DNA from: Sessilibacter corallicola
Lineage (GTDB): Bacteria; Pseudomonadota; Gammaproteobacteria; Pseudomonadales; Cellvibrionaceae
DNA: 64,000 nucleotides
Assembly: GCF_021290925.1 (NCBI RefSeq)
Contig: NZ_JAJSLX010000004.1
Location: 1-64,000, forward strand
Direction: 5' to 3'
The translations under genes were made by a program, and so were the position numbers. How positions within the stretch are numbered: position 1 is the first letter of the stretch; every line of letters starts with the position of its first letter. Of this stretch, positions 36,385 through 44,941 are shown piece by piece. A model generated the notes under the pieces. The model was not told the origin of the DNA and did not search any database. It worked only from the letters and a program-made list of their open reading frames with translations.

Positions 36385-39300
36385 TTAGAGCGGGCAAATA
36401 CTAACGTCATCAATACCGCATTCAACCAAGTCGCCGCCTGCTGTGCCATCGGAACACTGGGTTCGAATAATCACGTCGGAACCACCTGGAATGGTGCGTG
36501 TGGCGGTCTGCCATGCTGCGTTTGATGTTGTATCACCATTGCTCGCCAAGGTTTGGAAACTCACGCCACCATCGGTTGAAACTTCCAAACGGAAGAAATC
36601 ACCCGCGTCACCGCCAGAATCTCGCTGACCGTGGAAATAAGCCACCGACAGCGTTGAGTTTGAAGGTACAGAGTAGGAAGGCGATTCTGCGATACAAGTA
36701 CCACCGTCGACATCGTTGACACCCGCAGAGGTATTGGTTGCTGTGAAGATAGCGTTGATACCGCTGTTAGCGCCGCCGACTTGCGTAGTGACTCCGCCGT
36801 TGACGATCTCAGTAGGCGTACCCAATACGAACGCGCCTGTTGAACAGGTTGAGGCCGCAGAGTTAGACCAACCGCCTGCGTCGGTTTCGAAGTCTTCTTC
36901 AACCACACAACCCGCTGGCGGTGGTGGCGGAGGCGTGGCGTCGGCTGCACAGAATAGAACGCGGTCAACACCGGCTTCAATTAAGTCGCCAGCGCCAGCA
37001 CCGTCAGTTGCGCGAACACGCAATTGCACATTGCCGGGGTTGTTAAGCACTGTGCTGGCGGGTGTCCATGCGGCGTTGCTTACGACATCGCCAATATTCA
37101 CCAGTGAATCAACCACGCTTCCATTGTTAAGCACATCAATGGTGAATCCATCAGTAGCATCGTCACCGGCGTCGCGCTGGCCGTGGAAGTACATCAATTC
37201 GATGTCAACCGCGCCAATACCCGCTAAATTAACCGACGGAGAAAACGCTTCACAGGTTCCGCCATCGACATCAGCCGTACCTGCTGCGGTGTTAGGTTGG
37301 GTAAACCAAGCACTGTTACCACTGAAAGCGCCGCCCACTTGGGTTGTAACGCCAGAGGCAGTAATTAAATTTGGCGTACCTAAGGTAAATGCACCCGTGG
37401 TACAGGTGTTAGAGCCAGTAAACCAACCGTCGGCACTGGTTTCAAAGTCCGCCACATACAGCGGCTCTGAGCCGTCGGAACACTGCGCGACCGGTGGTGG
37501 CGTAGACGAACACTGCGCCGGTACTGCAAAGCCGTTGGTTGGGTTAGTGCTGTTTGAGCCTCCCGAAATGGCGTCAACACCCAAACCGTAGGCGGCAAAT
37601 GCATTCCAGACGGTACACATATCTTCACCGCCAAAGCTGTTGGCAACCGCCGTGATAATACCGTCGCGCGCGTCGGTGAAGGTTGGCGAACAAGCGGTGT
37701 TTTTCAGGCCTTCGTTAACATAAAACAACGCGCGTTTGTTACCGGCTTCGTTGGCATCGTTTAAATCGAAATTAATTAAATCCGACTCAAAACCGTGCTC
37801 GTCGACTAACGCCCAATACACTTCCCAAAGCGCTTGCGCCCAAACGGAACCAACACCGTGTGGAATAACGGAACCGCGCACGGATTCGTAGGTGTAGTTA
37901 TTAACGGCAGGATCAGTACTGTACTGCTGTGGGCGAATGGTGCCTGTTGGCGGTAGATTAAATAAATAAGCGCCAATGCCGCGAACATCGGTTGCTAAAT
38001 CGGAAGGACGTGCGGTGTAGACCAAACCGAACCAATCACTCCAGCCTTCGCCGCCTTGCTGGCTGTTGTTCAAACAGCTTGAATTGCTCGGGCCACCCAC
38101 TTGTCGAGTTGAAATACCGTGGCCGTATTCGTGGGCGATAACGCCGTTATCGAAATCCCCGTCTGCCGATGGATTGCTTTCGTCACACAAAAACATTTGC
38201 ATACGTGGATTGCTGCCGTCTGCGGGTGTGGCAAAGTTGGCGTTACAGTTTGAGCCGCCAGCAGCGTTATCTTGAGCTTCGGCATTGACGGAGTCTGAAC
38301 CAAAGCCGCCGCGTCCGAAATTATTTTCCTGGAAATTACCGCCGGATTCATCGAAGCCGTATTGGTATTGCACATCGTGAATTAAATTACTCCAGTAAAA
38401 TAAATTCGTGATGGCAGCGGGCAGGGAGTTGACCGGATCGCTGTTTAAATTCAGAGGGAAATCACACACTTGTCCTGATGCACAGGCAACCTCAGGCGTA
38501 TCACAGGCGTTGTTGCCGTTGCGATCGGCACAGGCGTGAGCATTGTTGCCCACCATAATATTGGTGCCGGCATTAAACCATCCGTTAGGTGAAGCCGTTG
38601 GATCTTCGGGATCAACGACTAATTGTCGCGCGTCGTTCGGTGGCAGTGGTGTTGTGTGAATTGGGCTTTCGACGGGTTCGGGATAAACGCGGTAGCTCGC
38701 GTCTTTCATTAAATCAAAACTGGTCAGCAAAGCGCCGGTTTCTGCATCGATGGTTACATTCGGCCACGCGTGATCCATTTCGAATTGAAAATTCCAAGCG
38801 AGCGTCACATTGCCTGGTGCAATCGGTACCAAAACCAAACTGGCTTTAAACGGTTTTGGTGATAACTGTTGCTGACTAATCATCACTGACGATTGAGCAT
38901 CAGAAAGTGCTTCCATCATCACCGGTTGATTGGTCATTGGAATATTTAATTCCCGCGCCGCATTACTGACCGCGCTTTGCGCATTGATCACAGGTGTCAT
39001 GGATTTGATCGATTTTGCCAGCTCTGGAATAAATCCGTTATTCACGTGACTGATCGCGCCCGCCTTGGTGACGTGAACTTGCATTTGGCCGTTATAAACC
39101 GGAACACCATTGAATGTTTGGCCGAAATAAAAGTGCGTAACGCCACTGATCGACTCGACCACATCCGTAACCTGCATGGCTCGAACGTCTGAGGGCACTA
39201 AGCCCAATAAATTCATGTTGCGATTCACAAACGCTCGCGCAACCGCGTTTGGATTTCCGGCATTCGCCGAAGGCCCGGTAAGGTTGCCCATGGCATTGGT

Positions 39301-39591
39301 CAGTGTTCGAGTTGCACCGAATTCAGAAAATGTCGTCATTAAATTCGGAGACTGCTGGCGCATTGCGTTAATGGCCTGCATTTGTAACGCACTTGGCGCT
39401 TTTTGAGCTGTACGAGGAACATTGGTAGGGCGGTTATCAATGTCTCGATTAAAGGTTGTTTGCCCAACTTGTGCAAACACGGTATTGGATATCGCTAAAC
39501 TTAATAATGACAAGGATAAAATTTTAAACGATTTTTTATGGGGAAAATTGAAACGCTTTTTCCCGCGAGACGTCATGGCATTGTGTATCAC
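36385..39591 (-). CDS. Secreted M36 (fungalysin-type) metalloprotease with two C-terminal modules
   Basis: 1068 residues from a GTG at 39591, five bases after a clear GGAGG; the next ATG is at 39576 and is too far from it. A long-n-region signal peptide ends near SNTVFAQ. A propeptide of about 300 residues (FTP/PepSY-like: QTFNGVPVYNGQMQVHV) precedes the catalytic domain. Zinc ligands are in HEYGH (about 487-491) and GGEGWSDW. After the catalytic domain come two homologous modules of about 175 residues, each opening DFET(S/D)xxGW and each containing TGAFxLGTP, GGVTTQVGGA and YFHGQRD, joined by a polyproline linker. The modules are probably surface- or substrate-binding domains, or are processed on secretion. 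M36 enzymes digest proteins such as elastin and keratin in fungi. Confidence 0.92.
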   Translation of the reverse strand: MIHNAMTSRGKKRFNFPHKKSFKILSLSLLSLAISNTVFAQVGQTTFNRDIDNRPTNVPRTAQKAPSALQMQAINAMRQQSPNLMTTFSEFGATRTLTNAMGNLTGPSANAGNPNAVARAFVNRNMNLLGLVPSDVRAMQVTDVVESISGVTHFYFGQTFNGVPVYNGQMQVHVTKAGAISHVNNGFIPELAKSIKSMTPVINAQSAVSNAARELNIPMTNQPVMMEALSDAQSSVMISQQQLSPKPFKASLVLVPIAPGNVTLAWNFQFEMDHAWPNVTIDAETGALLTSFDLMKDASYRVYPEPVESPIHTTPLPPNDARQLVVDPEDPTASPNGWFNAGTNIMVGNNAHACADRNGNNACDTPEVACASGQVCDFPLNLNSDPVNSLPAAITNLFYWSNLIHDVQYQYGFDESGGNFQENNFGRGGFGSDSVNAEAQDNAAGGSNCNANFATPADGSNPRMQMFLCDESNPSADGDFDNGVIAHEYGHGISTRQVGGPSNSSCLNNSQQGGEGWSDWFGLVYTARPSDLATDVRGIGAYLFNLPPTGTIRPQQYSTDPAVNNYTYESVRGSVIPHGVGSVWAQALWEVYWALVDEHGFESDLINFDLNDANEAGNKRALFYVNEGLKNTACSPTFTDARDGIITAVANSFGGEDMCTVWNAFAAYGLGVDAISGGSNSTNPTNGFAVPAQCSSTPPPVAQCSDGSEPLYVADFETSADGWFTGSNTCTTGAFTLGTPNLITASGVTTQVGGAFSGNSAWFTQPNTAAGTADVDGGTCEAFSPSVNLAGIGAVDIELMYFHGQRDAGDDATDGFTIDVLNNGSVVDSLVNIGDVVSNAAWTPASTVLNNPGNVQLRVRATDGAGAGDLIEAGVDRVLFCAADATPPPPPPAGCVVEEDFETDAGGWSNSAASTCSTGAFVLGTPTEIVNGGVTTQVGGANSGINAIFTATNTSAGVNDVDGGTCIAESPSYSVPSNSTLSVAYFHGQRDSGGDAGDFFRLEVSTDGGVSFQTLASNGDTTSNAAWQTATRTIPGGSDVIIRTQCSDGTAGGDLVECGIDDVSICPL

Positions 39592-40097
39592 AAACACCTC
39601 CAAAGGTTAGTATTGATCAAAGCAGTTTGACGAAAAATTCCGCTGAATTATTTTTAATTAAAATTGGGATTATTATTATGAGAAGCACTGATTAACTCAG
39701 CGCTTTACGTGAACAAGGACTTATCGAAAATATTGCGACTGCAAATTTCTTAAAAATACAATCAAAAGAAATTGTAGTCAGAATTTTCATTAACATCCTT
39801 GTATTGATGCGAGTGAAATGCTCTAAATACCTTTTTAAAAAATTATCGATTAAAAATCTTTGTTCAGACAGCAAACGTACTTTATCTTCTTGTCCTCAAC
39901 CAAAGAACTTTCTGATTTTCAATAACGGTAAGTATTTTGGAATAATCTGACAGATATGACAGTAAGAGAATGGAAAATATAAATGGCCAAGCATTTAAAA
40001 CTTGACCATTAAAAATTAAAAGCTTTAAAAAATTATTTTATTTTGCGATGTTATATCGTAGCAATTTATTTTCTGATATTAACAACAAGAGTCTGAT
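39592..40097. other. AT-rich intergenic region, no gene seen
   Basis: About 500 bases between the M36 gene start and the DUF302 gene stop. A 60-codon minus-strand frame inside has no ribosome-binding site and looks random. No RNA or repeat is recognised. Confidence 0.5.
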
Positions 40098-40583
40098 TTA
40101 TTGATTTAAACCAGCGGCTTTATTCGCAATGCCTTTTAATGCGTTGGTGATAACCATCAGGTTTTTTTCGCAACCCGATAATTTATGACGAGCGGCAATG
40201 TAATCAGGGGCATTGTAAGAAACGAAAACCTCGCCTTCGCTGTTTTCAGAAATTAACATTTTTTGTGGTAAATCCAGAGCGACGGATTGCTCGCATTTCA
40301 TCAGTGGCGATCCGGCTTTTGGATTGCCAAAAATAAAAAGCGTAGTTGGCAATAAATCAATTGATACTGATTCAGCCCCTTTTGCGTGATCGACCACGGC
40401 AAAAATGGTCATCCCTTTGGCCTTTAAAGTGGCTTCTAATTCTTGAACACTTTGTTCAAAATTCAACTGACTCTTGATGGTTTTAACGCCTTCGGCGGCG
40501 ATGGATTGAGAGGCACCCACCAACAATGCAATGGCAAAACAGGCTTTCTTAACGGATGAACTGAATTTTACTGGCTTAATCAT
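40098..40583 (-). CDS. DUF302-domain periplasmic protein
   Basis: 161 residues. A cleavable signal peptide ends at SQSIAAE. The DUF302 core has the pattern SVQELEATLKAKGMTIFAVVDHAKGA, then LFIFGNPKAGSPLM, DLPQKMLISE and VSYNAPDYIAARH. This small alpha/beta fold is widespread and its biochemical role is unknown; members have been linked to heavy-metal or redox stress and to ligand binding. Predicted periplasmic. It diverges from the OmpA-type lipoprotein gene across a 309-base region. Confidence 0.88.
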   Translation of the reverse strand: MIKPVKFSSSVKKACFAIALLVGASQSIAAEGVKTIKSQLNFEQSVQELEATLKAKGMTIFAVVDHAKGAESVSIDLLPTTLFIFGNPKAGSPLMKCEQSVALDLPQKMLISENSEGEVFVSYNAPDYIAARHKLSGCEKNLMVITNALKGIANKAAGLNQ

Positions 40584-40782
40584 GTGTCGTAGTTCCTGAT
40601 GATCATAGAATTTTGGCCAATATTATGGGGTGATTATTAAAACATTTGTGTTAACCGGTCCTAGAGATAACAAATTATGCTCGGGTTAAATTCATTCGGT
40701 GTTCATAACTGGCGAGGTATAAATCGTCTTAAAAGCCAGATTGGCAGGCTTGTATTTTTGTCTAACTATTCAATATCTGAGA

Positions 40783-40797
40783 ATTGACACAGTCAAT
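40783..40797. promoter_or_regulatory. Perfect 15-bp palindrome between DUF302 and OmpA-type genes
   Basis: ATTGAC-ACA-GTCAAT lies about 95 bases before the OmpA-type start and includes a TTGACA hexamer that could be a -35 element. Apart from this, the 309-base divergent region 40584-40892 shows nothing I can name. Confidence 0.35.
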
Positions 40798-40892
40798 GGA
40801 TGAACGTCGGTGTAAACGCTATTATAGAAGCATTCTAGTTAGGCTTGATTTGTTTAAAAATCAAACAGTGAAATGAATAAACAGGAGAAACA

Positions 40893-41558
40893 ATGAAGAA
40901 ACTAATCTGCGCCGTATCTGCAATGGCGATTCTTGCCGGTTGTACCACCTATGATGCGTACACAGGCGAGCAAAAAACGTCAAACACTGCGATTGGAGCC
41001 GGTATTGGTGCGAGCGTAGCTGCGGTAATTGCGTATATTGATAACAAAGACGACGACAGTCGTACACGTAACAAGCGTATTTTGGCCGCAGCGGCAACCG
41101 GTGGCGCTATTGGTGGTGGCATTGGTTATTACATGGACGCACAGGAAGCAAAACTGCGTAAGCAATTGCGTGGCAGTGGTGTGAGTGTTGAGCGCGTTGG
41201 CGATAACATCAATCTAATTATGCCTGGCAACATTACTTTTGCTTCGGCGCGTTCTGAAATCGCCTCTGATTTCTACCCAGTGCTTGAGTCAGTAACCCTA
41301 GTACTGAAAGAATACGATAAAACATTGGTTGTTGTGGGCGGACACACCGACAGCGACGGTTCAGAGTCTTACAACCAATCGTTGTCTGTACAGCGTGCAA
41401 ACTCTGTCTCTGGTTACTTCCAGTCTCAAGGCGTAAAACCAATTCGTTTAGAGCCAATTGGTTTCGGTGAATCTCAGCCAATTGCCACTAATTCAACCCC
41501 AGCCGGCAAGCAGTCAAACCGTCGTGTTGAAATTACGTTGGTTCCTGCAACCACCTAA
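40893..41558 (+). CDS. OmpA-domain lipoprotein (YiaD-like)
   Basis: 221 residues. A lipobox LAGC puts the lipidated cysteine at residue 17. A glycine-zipper stretch follows (AIGAGIGASVAAVIAY and TGGAIGGGIGYYMD), then an OmpA_C peptidoglycan-binding domain with ITFASARSEI, GHTDSDGSESYN, LSVQRANSV and RVEITL. The layout is that of YiaD/PA-type lipoproteins that tie the outer membrane to peptidoglycan. A GGAGAAAC ribosome-binding site precedes the ATG. It is monocistronic, ending at a strong terminator. Confidence 0.93.
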   Translation: MKKLICAVSAMAILAGCTTYDAYTGEQKTSNTAIGAGIGASVAAVIAYIDNKDDDSRTRNKRILAAAATGGAIGGGIGYYMDAQEAKLRKQLRGSGVSVERVGDNINLIMPGNITFASARSEIASDFYPVLESVTLVLKEYDKTLVVVGGHTDSDGSESYNQSLSVQRANSVSGYFQSQGVKPIRLEPIGFGESQPIATNSTPAGKQSNRRVEITLVPATT

Positions 41559-41572
41559 TCCCGTTGTTTTAT

Positions 41573-41610
41573 AAAAAATGCCTTGCCGTTTTTACGGTAA
41601 GGCATTTTTT
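41573..41610. terminator. Strong terminator after the OmpA-type lipoprotein gene
   Basis: AAAAAATGCCTTGCCG pairs with CGGTAAGGCATTTTTT (one G-T pair) over a six-base loop. The T-run makes it a rho-independent terminator; the A-run on the left makes it usable for the convergent YqaE gene too. Confidence 0.92.
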
Positions 41611-41630
41611 GTGTCTAACAGGCGAATTTG

Positions 41631-41789
41631 TTATTTAGTCGTTACCCAAATAGCGTGAATAATGCCCGGTATATAAAATACAAAGCACAGCAAAATATTA
41701 ATCAATAAATCTTTGCCAACACCGCTTTTAAAAAATACCGCCAGTGGTGGAATCAAAATCGCCAGAATCACTAATACCGTTTTATTCAT
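41631..41789 (-). CDS. YqaE/Pmp3-family small membrane protein
   Basis: 52 residues, too short for most ORF calling, but clearly of the Pmp3/YqaE (UPF0057) family. It has two membrane helices: VLVILAILIPPLAVFF with the signature PPLAVF, and LLINILLCFVFYIPGIIHAIWV with the signature PGIIHAIW. Homologues in yeast and plants affect membrane potential and salt tolerance; bacterial members are stress-induced. The ATG at 41789 follows an AGAGAG-type ribosome-binding site. It lies 23 bases downstream of the DUF3012 lipoprotein gene on the same strand, so the two may be one transcript. Confidence 0.88.
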   Translation of the reverse strand: MNKTVLVILAILIPPLAVFFKSGVGKDLLINILLCFVFYIPGIIHAIWVTTK

Positions 41790-41812
41790 TACTCTCTCTT
41801 TCGCTGATCTAC

Positions 41813-41995
41813 TTAGTCTTTTTGTTTAAACACGCAGTTTTTTGCGTATTCACCCGCTTCGCTTGCTGTCCAGTCGGATTTCGATTTTTCATTCATATCG
41901 TCACACCACGCTTTGCTGCCAACCTCTGGTGCGCAAGCCGATAGTGCGAATACCGTTGCCGAAAGCAATACCGTAAAAAGAATCTTGTTATTCAT
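41813..41995 (-). CDS. DUF3012-family small lipoprotein
   Basis: 60 residues from the ATG at 41995 (the frame is open further upstream, but the signal peptide starts here). Lipobox FALSAC gives a lipidated cysteine near residue 21. The mature part APEVGSKAWCDDMNEKSKSD followed by WTASEAGEYAKNCV is the DUF3012 pattern, with two further cysteines able to form a disulfide. Role unknown. It precedes the YqaE gene. Confidence 0.85.
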   Translation of the reverse strand: MNNKILFTVLLSATVFALSACAPEVGSKAWCDDMNEKSKSDWTASEAGEYAKNCVFKQKD

Positions 41996-42208
41996 ATTGA
42001 TGCCCAGGTTCGATAGAATTTGAACAATAGTTATATCGATGTTTTTGTACAGTTTGGGAATCATACTCTTTATGCATCGAAAAACGACGCTTTAAAACGG
42101 CTAAAAAGAGACATTTTGCAGTGTTTTACAATGAACACGCATTCGAAAACAGATAAAACCTTAGACGTTGCTTTATTAATGAATTGCTCAAAACCTGGTG
42201 CTAATACA

Positions 42209-42983
42209 ATGCGAAAAATGTTAATGGTTCGATTAATTGCTTCTTTTCTTGGTTGTTTATTATGGAGTGGCTTAATAGAAGCAGACGAAGGTAAGGCTAA
42301 GTTGAAGGCCATCGGCGAAGATTACTTTTCGGTGTATGCCAACAGACGTGATATTGATCGGTTGATGACTTTCTATGATCCAAAGGTTGTATTGAATGAT
42401 ATGGTGTATGGTAACCACATTCAAGGTCGAGAAAACCTGAAAAAATTTTTTGATTGGGGCAACGATAACTTTAAGCTGGTCAATGGTAATGAATCGTTAA
42501 AAGTAACGCGTCAATATTATGATCAGAATACGATCTTTACCGAAGGTTATTTTTATCCGTTTCATTATTATGGTGAACAGTTAGGGCCTGTTCACACTAA
42601 TTTAATCACACCTGCTGGAGTGTATTTTTTTCGTATTTTTGGCGCAGTGAGTGTGATTTGGTTGTTCCAAATGAACGAGCTGCAACACGAAATACGGGAA
42701 AAATACGCCGAGCCCCTAGGGTCGCCCCTAAAACACGCCATTCGTTGTTGTTCGTCGCTTATTTAGCGCGCTAAACTGCACTCCTCACGCCTAGACTGAC
42801 GCGTTTTAGGCGCGACAGGTGCGGTTAAATTAGTGTGAACAGGCCCTAAGACCTTGGTATTTTTTGATTGTTTTAAAATTAAACTCAGAGCTTAAAATTA
42901 TTGAGCAAATCGATTGGATTAATTACACACCAAAATCGAAATTTACTGGGGGTGAGAATCTAAACCAACTTATTGTTGAGTAA
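42209..42983 (+). pseudogene. SnoaL-like (NTF2-fold) exported protein gene, split by an inserted element
   Basis: The ATG at 42209 starts a signal peptide (LIASFLGCLLWSGLIEADE) and an NTF2/SnoaL-type domain: IGEDYFSVYANRRDIDRLMTF, DMVYGNHIQGRENLKKFFD. At 42584 the frame enters an inserted element and stops at 42766, giving a chimeric tail. If the element and one TA copy are removed (42584-42848), the frame resumes at 42849 and stays open to the TAA at 42981-42983. The restored tail reads YYGEQLRPWYFLIVLKLNSE and then LKIIEQIDWINYTPKSKF, the normal last strands of this fold. The intact protein would have been about 169 residues. Function of the parent is unknown; SnoaL-like proteins range from cyclases to inactive binding proteins. 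Confidence 0.85.
42584..42846. mobile_element. MITE-like element, 263 bp, 31-bp terminal inverted repeats
   Basis: Left end (42584-42614) begins GGGCCTGTTCACACTAATTT; the right end (42816-42846) is its inverted copy with two mismatches in 31. The element is flanked by TA on both sides (42582-42583 and 42847-42848), consistent with a 2-bp target duplication. It has no transposase, so it would need a helper in trans. The TA target and GGGCC ends suggest an IS5-group (ISL2/IS1031-like) or IS630-like origin, which I cannot settle without the parent element. Confidence 0.88.
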
Positions 42984-43012
42984 AAATAAATGTGCCTGTC
43001 TTAGTTTAATCG

Positions 43013-43054
43013 AAAAAACACCCAGAAAATTCTGTTTTTGTGAATTTCTGGGTG
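43013..43054 (-). terminator. Terminator of the DUF1501-DUF1800 operon
   Basis: Read on the minus strand, CACCCAGAAATTC pairs with GAATTTTCTGGGTG (one bulged base) and is followed by TTTTTT. It starts 16 bases beyond the DUF1800 stop codon. Confidence 0.85.
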
Positions 43055-43069
43055 CTAGTGCATTAAAAC

Positions 43070-44929
43070 CTAACGTTGTATTTGAGTTTCTGGTGCGTTT
43101 ATTACCCCATTGAGAACCGCTTTGTATCTTGCAGCTTCTGTACTTTCCGATACGTTCTTAACAATGGCACTGCGCGTAACCGAGGTTGCTCTTTCGGCAT
43201 GCAGAAAACCGGCATTCAGATAGAAATCGAGAAAATCAATCAACGCTTCTGCTTTGATTATGTTATCGCCTTCGGTGGAATTCCAAATTGACTCCAGCAA
43301 TTGTTGATTCCATCCCGTTTTGTGGTTATCCACTGTAAACGGCAGAAGAAATGAATTTTGTTCATTTACGGGGAAGGATCGACTCAGGCTGTTGTTGGTT
43401 AACCGATGGTAATAGTTAAATACCGAAATTAACTGGTTGTCAGTTTGTAATTGCTGTTCGGGGGCCACAATACCTTCGTCGGCCAGTAAACCGGCTGGCG
43501 AGAAGTTGGGTGAATAAAAGTTAAATACGCTAGGAGCGCCCATTATCTGTTGGCCTGTATTCGATAAAAGCCCGATACGCAGCAATGTTGCGTCTTGCTC
43601 AAAATTATCGAAATTTGCCGCGTTGATACCGAATTCTCGTTGATCCAAATAAATTCCAGATTGTGCTTCTAACAATCGGAATAGATTGGTTAGCATCAAC
43701 ACGGGCTCTTTTACCTTTCCAAAACGATCACTGTTAACGTTGTTTGGATCTCTTGCTTCTGGGTCTAATAAAATGGCTTTAATAGTTGCGGTCATATCGC
43801 CATTGTTGGCAAACTGCGTTGCAACTCGTTCTATGTATTGTGGGCTGGGATTAGACGTAACCAAGCGCTGAATTAAAATACGACTGATATAAGGCGCTGT
43901 GCTGGAGTGAGCGGCTAAAGCGTTAGTCACGGTTTGGATTTCTTCTAAAGCGGCGAGAGCGGTTTTTTCTGTGGCCGCAGGAAGAGTCAGCGTAACGCCT
44001 TTGTCAGTAAAGAGTACCTTTTCGTCATAGTCGTGCTGGCTGGTAAAAATTTTCATTGGCGCAAGCCATTGGTTTTGGCCTCGATTGAACGGCGGTCTTA
44101 CGCTTCGGTTAAAACTGGTGTTTTCAATACTTTCACCGTTTGAATCAAACCATCGACTGAACGATAAACCCGTAAATACGCGAGCCATTCCCTCAATCAC
44201 AGAATTATCGTAGGTAGGAATTGGATTGCCGTTATCATCAGTAATCACCGAACCATCCAACCGTCTTTGCACCAATCCCATACTGAATAACTGCATAACT
44301 TCGCGGGCGTAGTTTTCATCGGGGTATATTCCCGTGCCCGGTACGGCTTTGGGATTACTAATGTGGCTCAACCACACTCCCATAACAGGGTGAATCGATA
44401 CGTCGTAGAGTAAATTTTTGTATTCACCAAACGCGTGGTTCGACAACGTATCCCAATAGGTGAAAACACCTCGGTAAGCGCTTCTAACGGCAACTTGTTG
44501 TGTGCTAATTACCAGAATTTGGCTCAGAGCAAAGGCGACTCGCTGACGCAACTGATCTTTTGCCGATGTAAATGTTGTCCAATAGCAGTCGGGTACATCT
44601 CGAATCGCAGCGCGTTGAATGTCTGATGTAATACCAGTAATTGCGCTGTTGCAAAATGTATCCATATTGGAGGGTGTTTGTGCGATTTGATCGTTAATCC
44701 ACTGATCGTAAATTGCTAAACGGTTACTGCCATCGTTGGCTATTTGTGAGCGCAGTGAAGTAAAAGATTCAGGTGTTGCCCCAAAAGTCGCTTGGTTTAA
44801 AAATCGAATTACATCGGTATCCACTTGTTCTGACGTGAGTGATTGCGACTGTGCAAATGCACTGTGAATACACAACAAACAGCAAATTTTTATTGTGATT
44901 AATAGACGGCTAAACGGTAAAAAATTCAT
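43070..44929 (-). CDS. DUF1800-family exported protein
   Basis: 619 residues from the ATG at 44929, which has GGAG eight bases upstream; a GTG three codons earlier overlaps that site. A signal peptide ends at HSAFAQS. The family pattern is visible in DVIRFLNQATFGATPES, LRQRVAFALSQILVIS, HPVMGVWLSHISNPKA, PDENYAREVMQLFSMGL and the C-terminal region. DUF1800 proteins are large, periplasmic or exported and almost always encoded with a DUF1501 protein; their activity is not established to my knowledge. The gene starts 12 bases after DUF1501, so one operon. Confidence 0.92.
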   Translation of the reverse strand: MNFLPFSRLLITIKICCLLCIHSAFAQSQSLTSEQVDTDVIRFLNQATFGATPESFTSLRSQIANDGSNRLAIYDQWINDQIAQTPSNMDTFCNSAITGITSDIQRAAIRDVPDCYWTTFTSAKDQLRQRVAFALSQILVISTQQVAVRSAYRGVFTYWDTLSNHAFGEYKNLLYDVSIHPVMGVWLSHISNPKAVPGTGIYPDENYAREVMQLFSMGLVQRRLDGSVITDDNGNPIPTYDNSVIEGMARVFTGLSFSRWFDSNGESIENTSFNRSVRPPFNRGQNQWLAPMKIFTSQHDYDEKVLFTDKGVTLTLPAATEKTALAALEEIQTVTNALAAHSSTAPYISRILIQRLVTSNPSPQYIERVATQFANNGDMTATIKAILLDPEARDPNNVNSDRFGKVKEPVLMLTNLFRLLEAQSGIYLDQREFGINAANFDNFEQDATLLRIGLLSNTGQQIMGAPSVFNFYSPNFSPAGLLADEGIVAPEQQLQTDNQLISVFNYYHRLTNNSLSRSFPVNEQNSFLLPFTVDNHKTGWNQQLLESIWNSTEGDNIIKAEALIDFLDFYLNAGFLHAERATSVTRSAIVKNVSESTEAARYKAVLNGVINAPETQIQR

Positions 44930-44941
44930 GTCTAACACTCC

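Noticed and set aside
36716-37591. 291-codon plus-strand frame antisense to the M36 protease gene
   Set aside because: Shadow of the Ser/Thr/Gly-rich modules; no start context and no family.
39692-39874. 60-codon minus-strand frame between the M36 and DUF302 genes
   Set aside because: AT-rich intergenic DNA, no ribosome-binding site and random-looking residues.
42020-42208. In-frame upstream extension of the SnoaL-like ORF
   Set aside because: The signal peptide begins at the ATG at 42209; the upstream part is hydrophilic and lies in the divergent promoter region.
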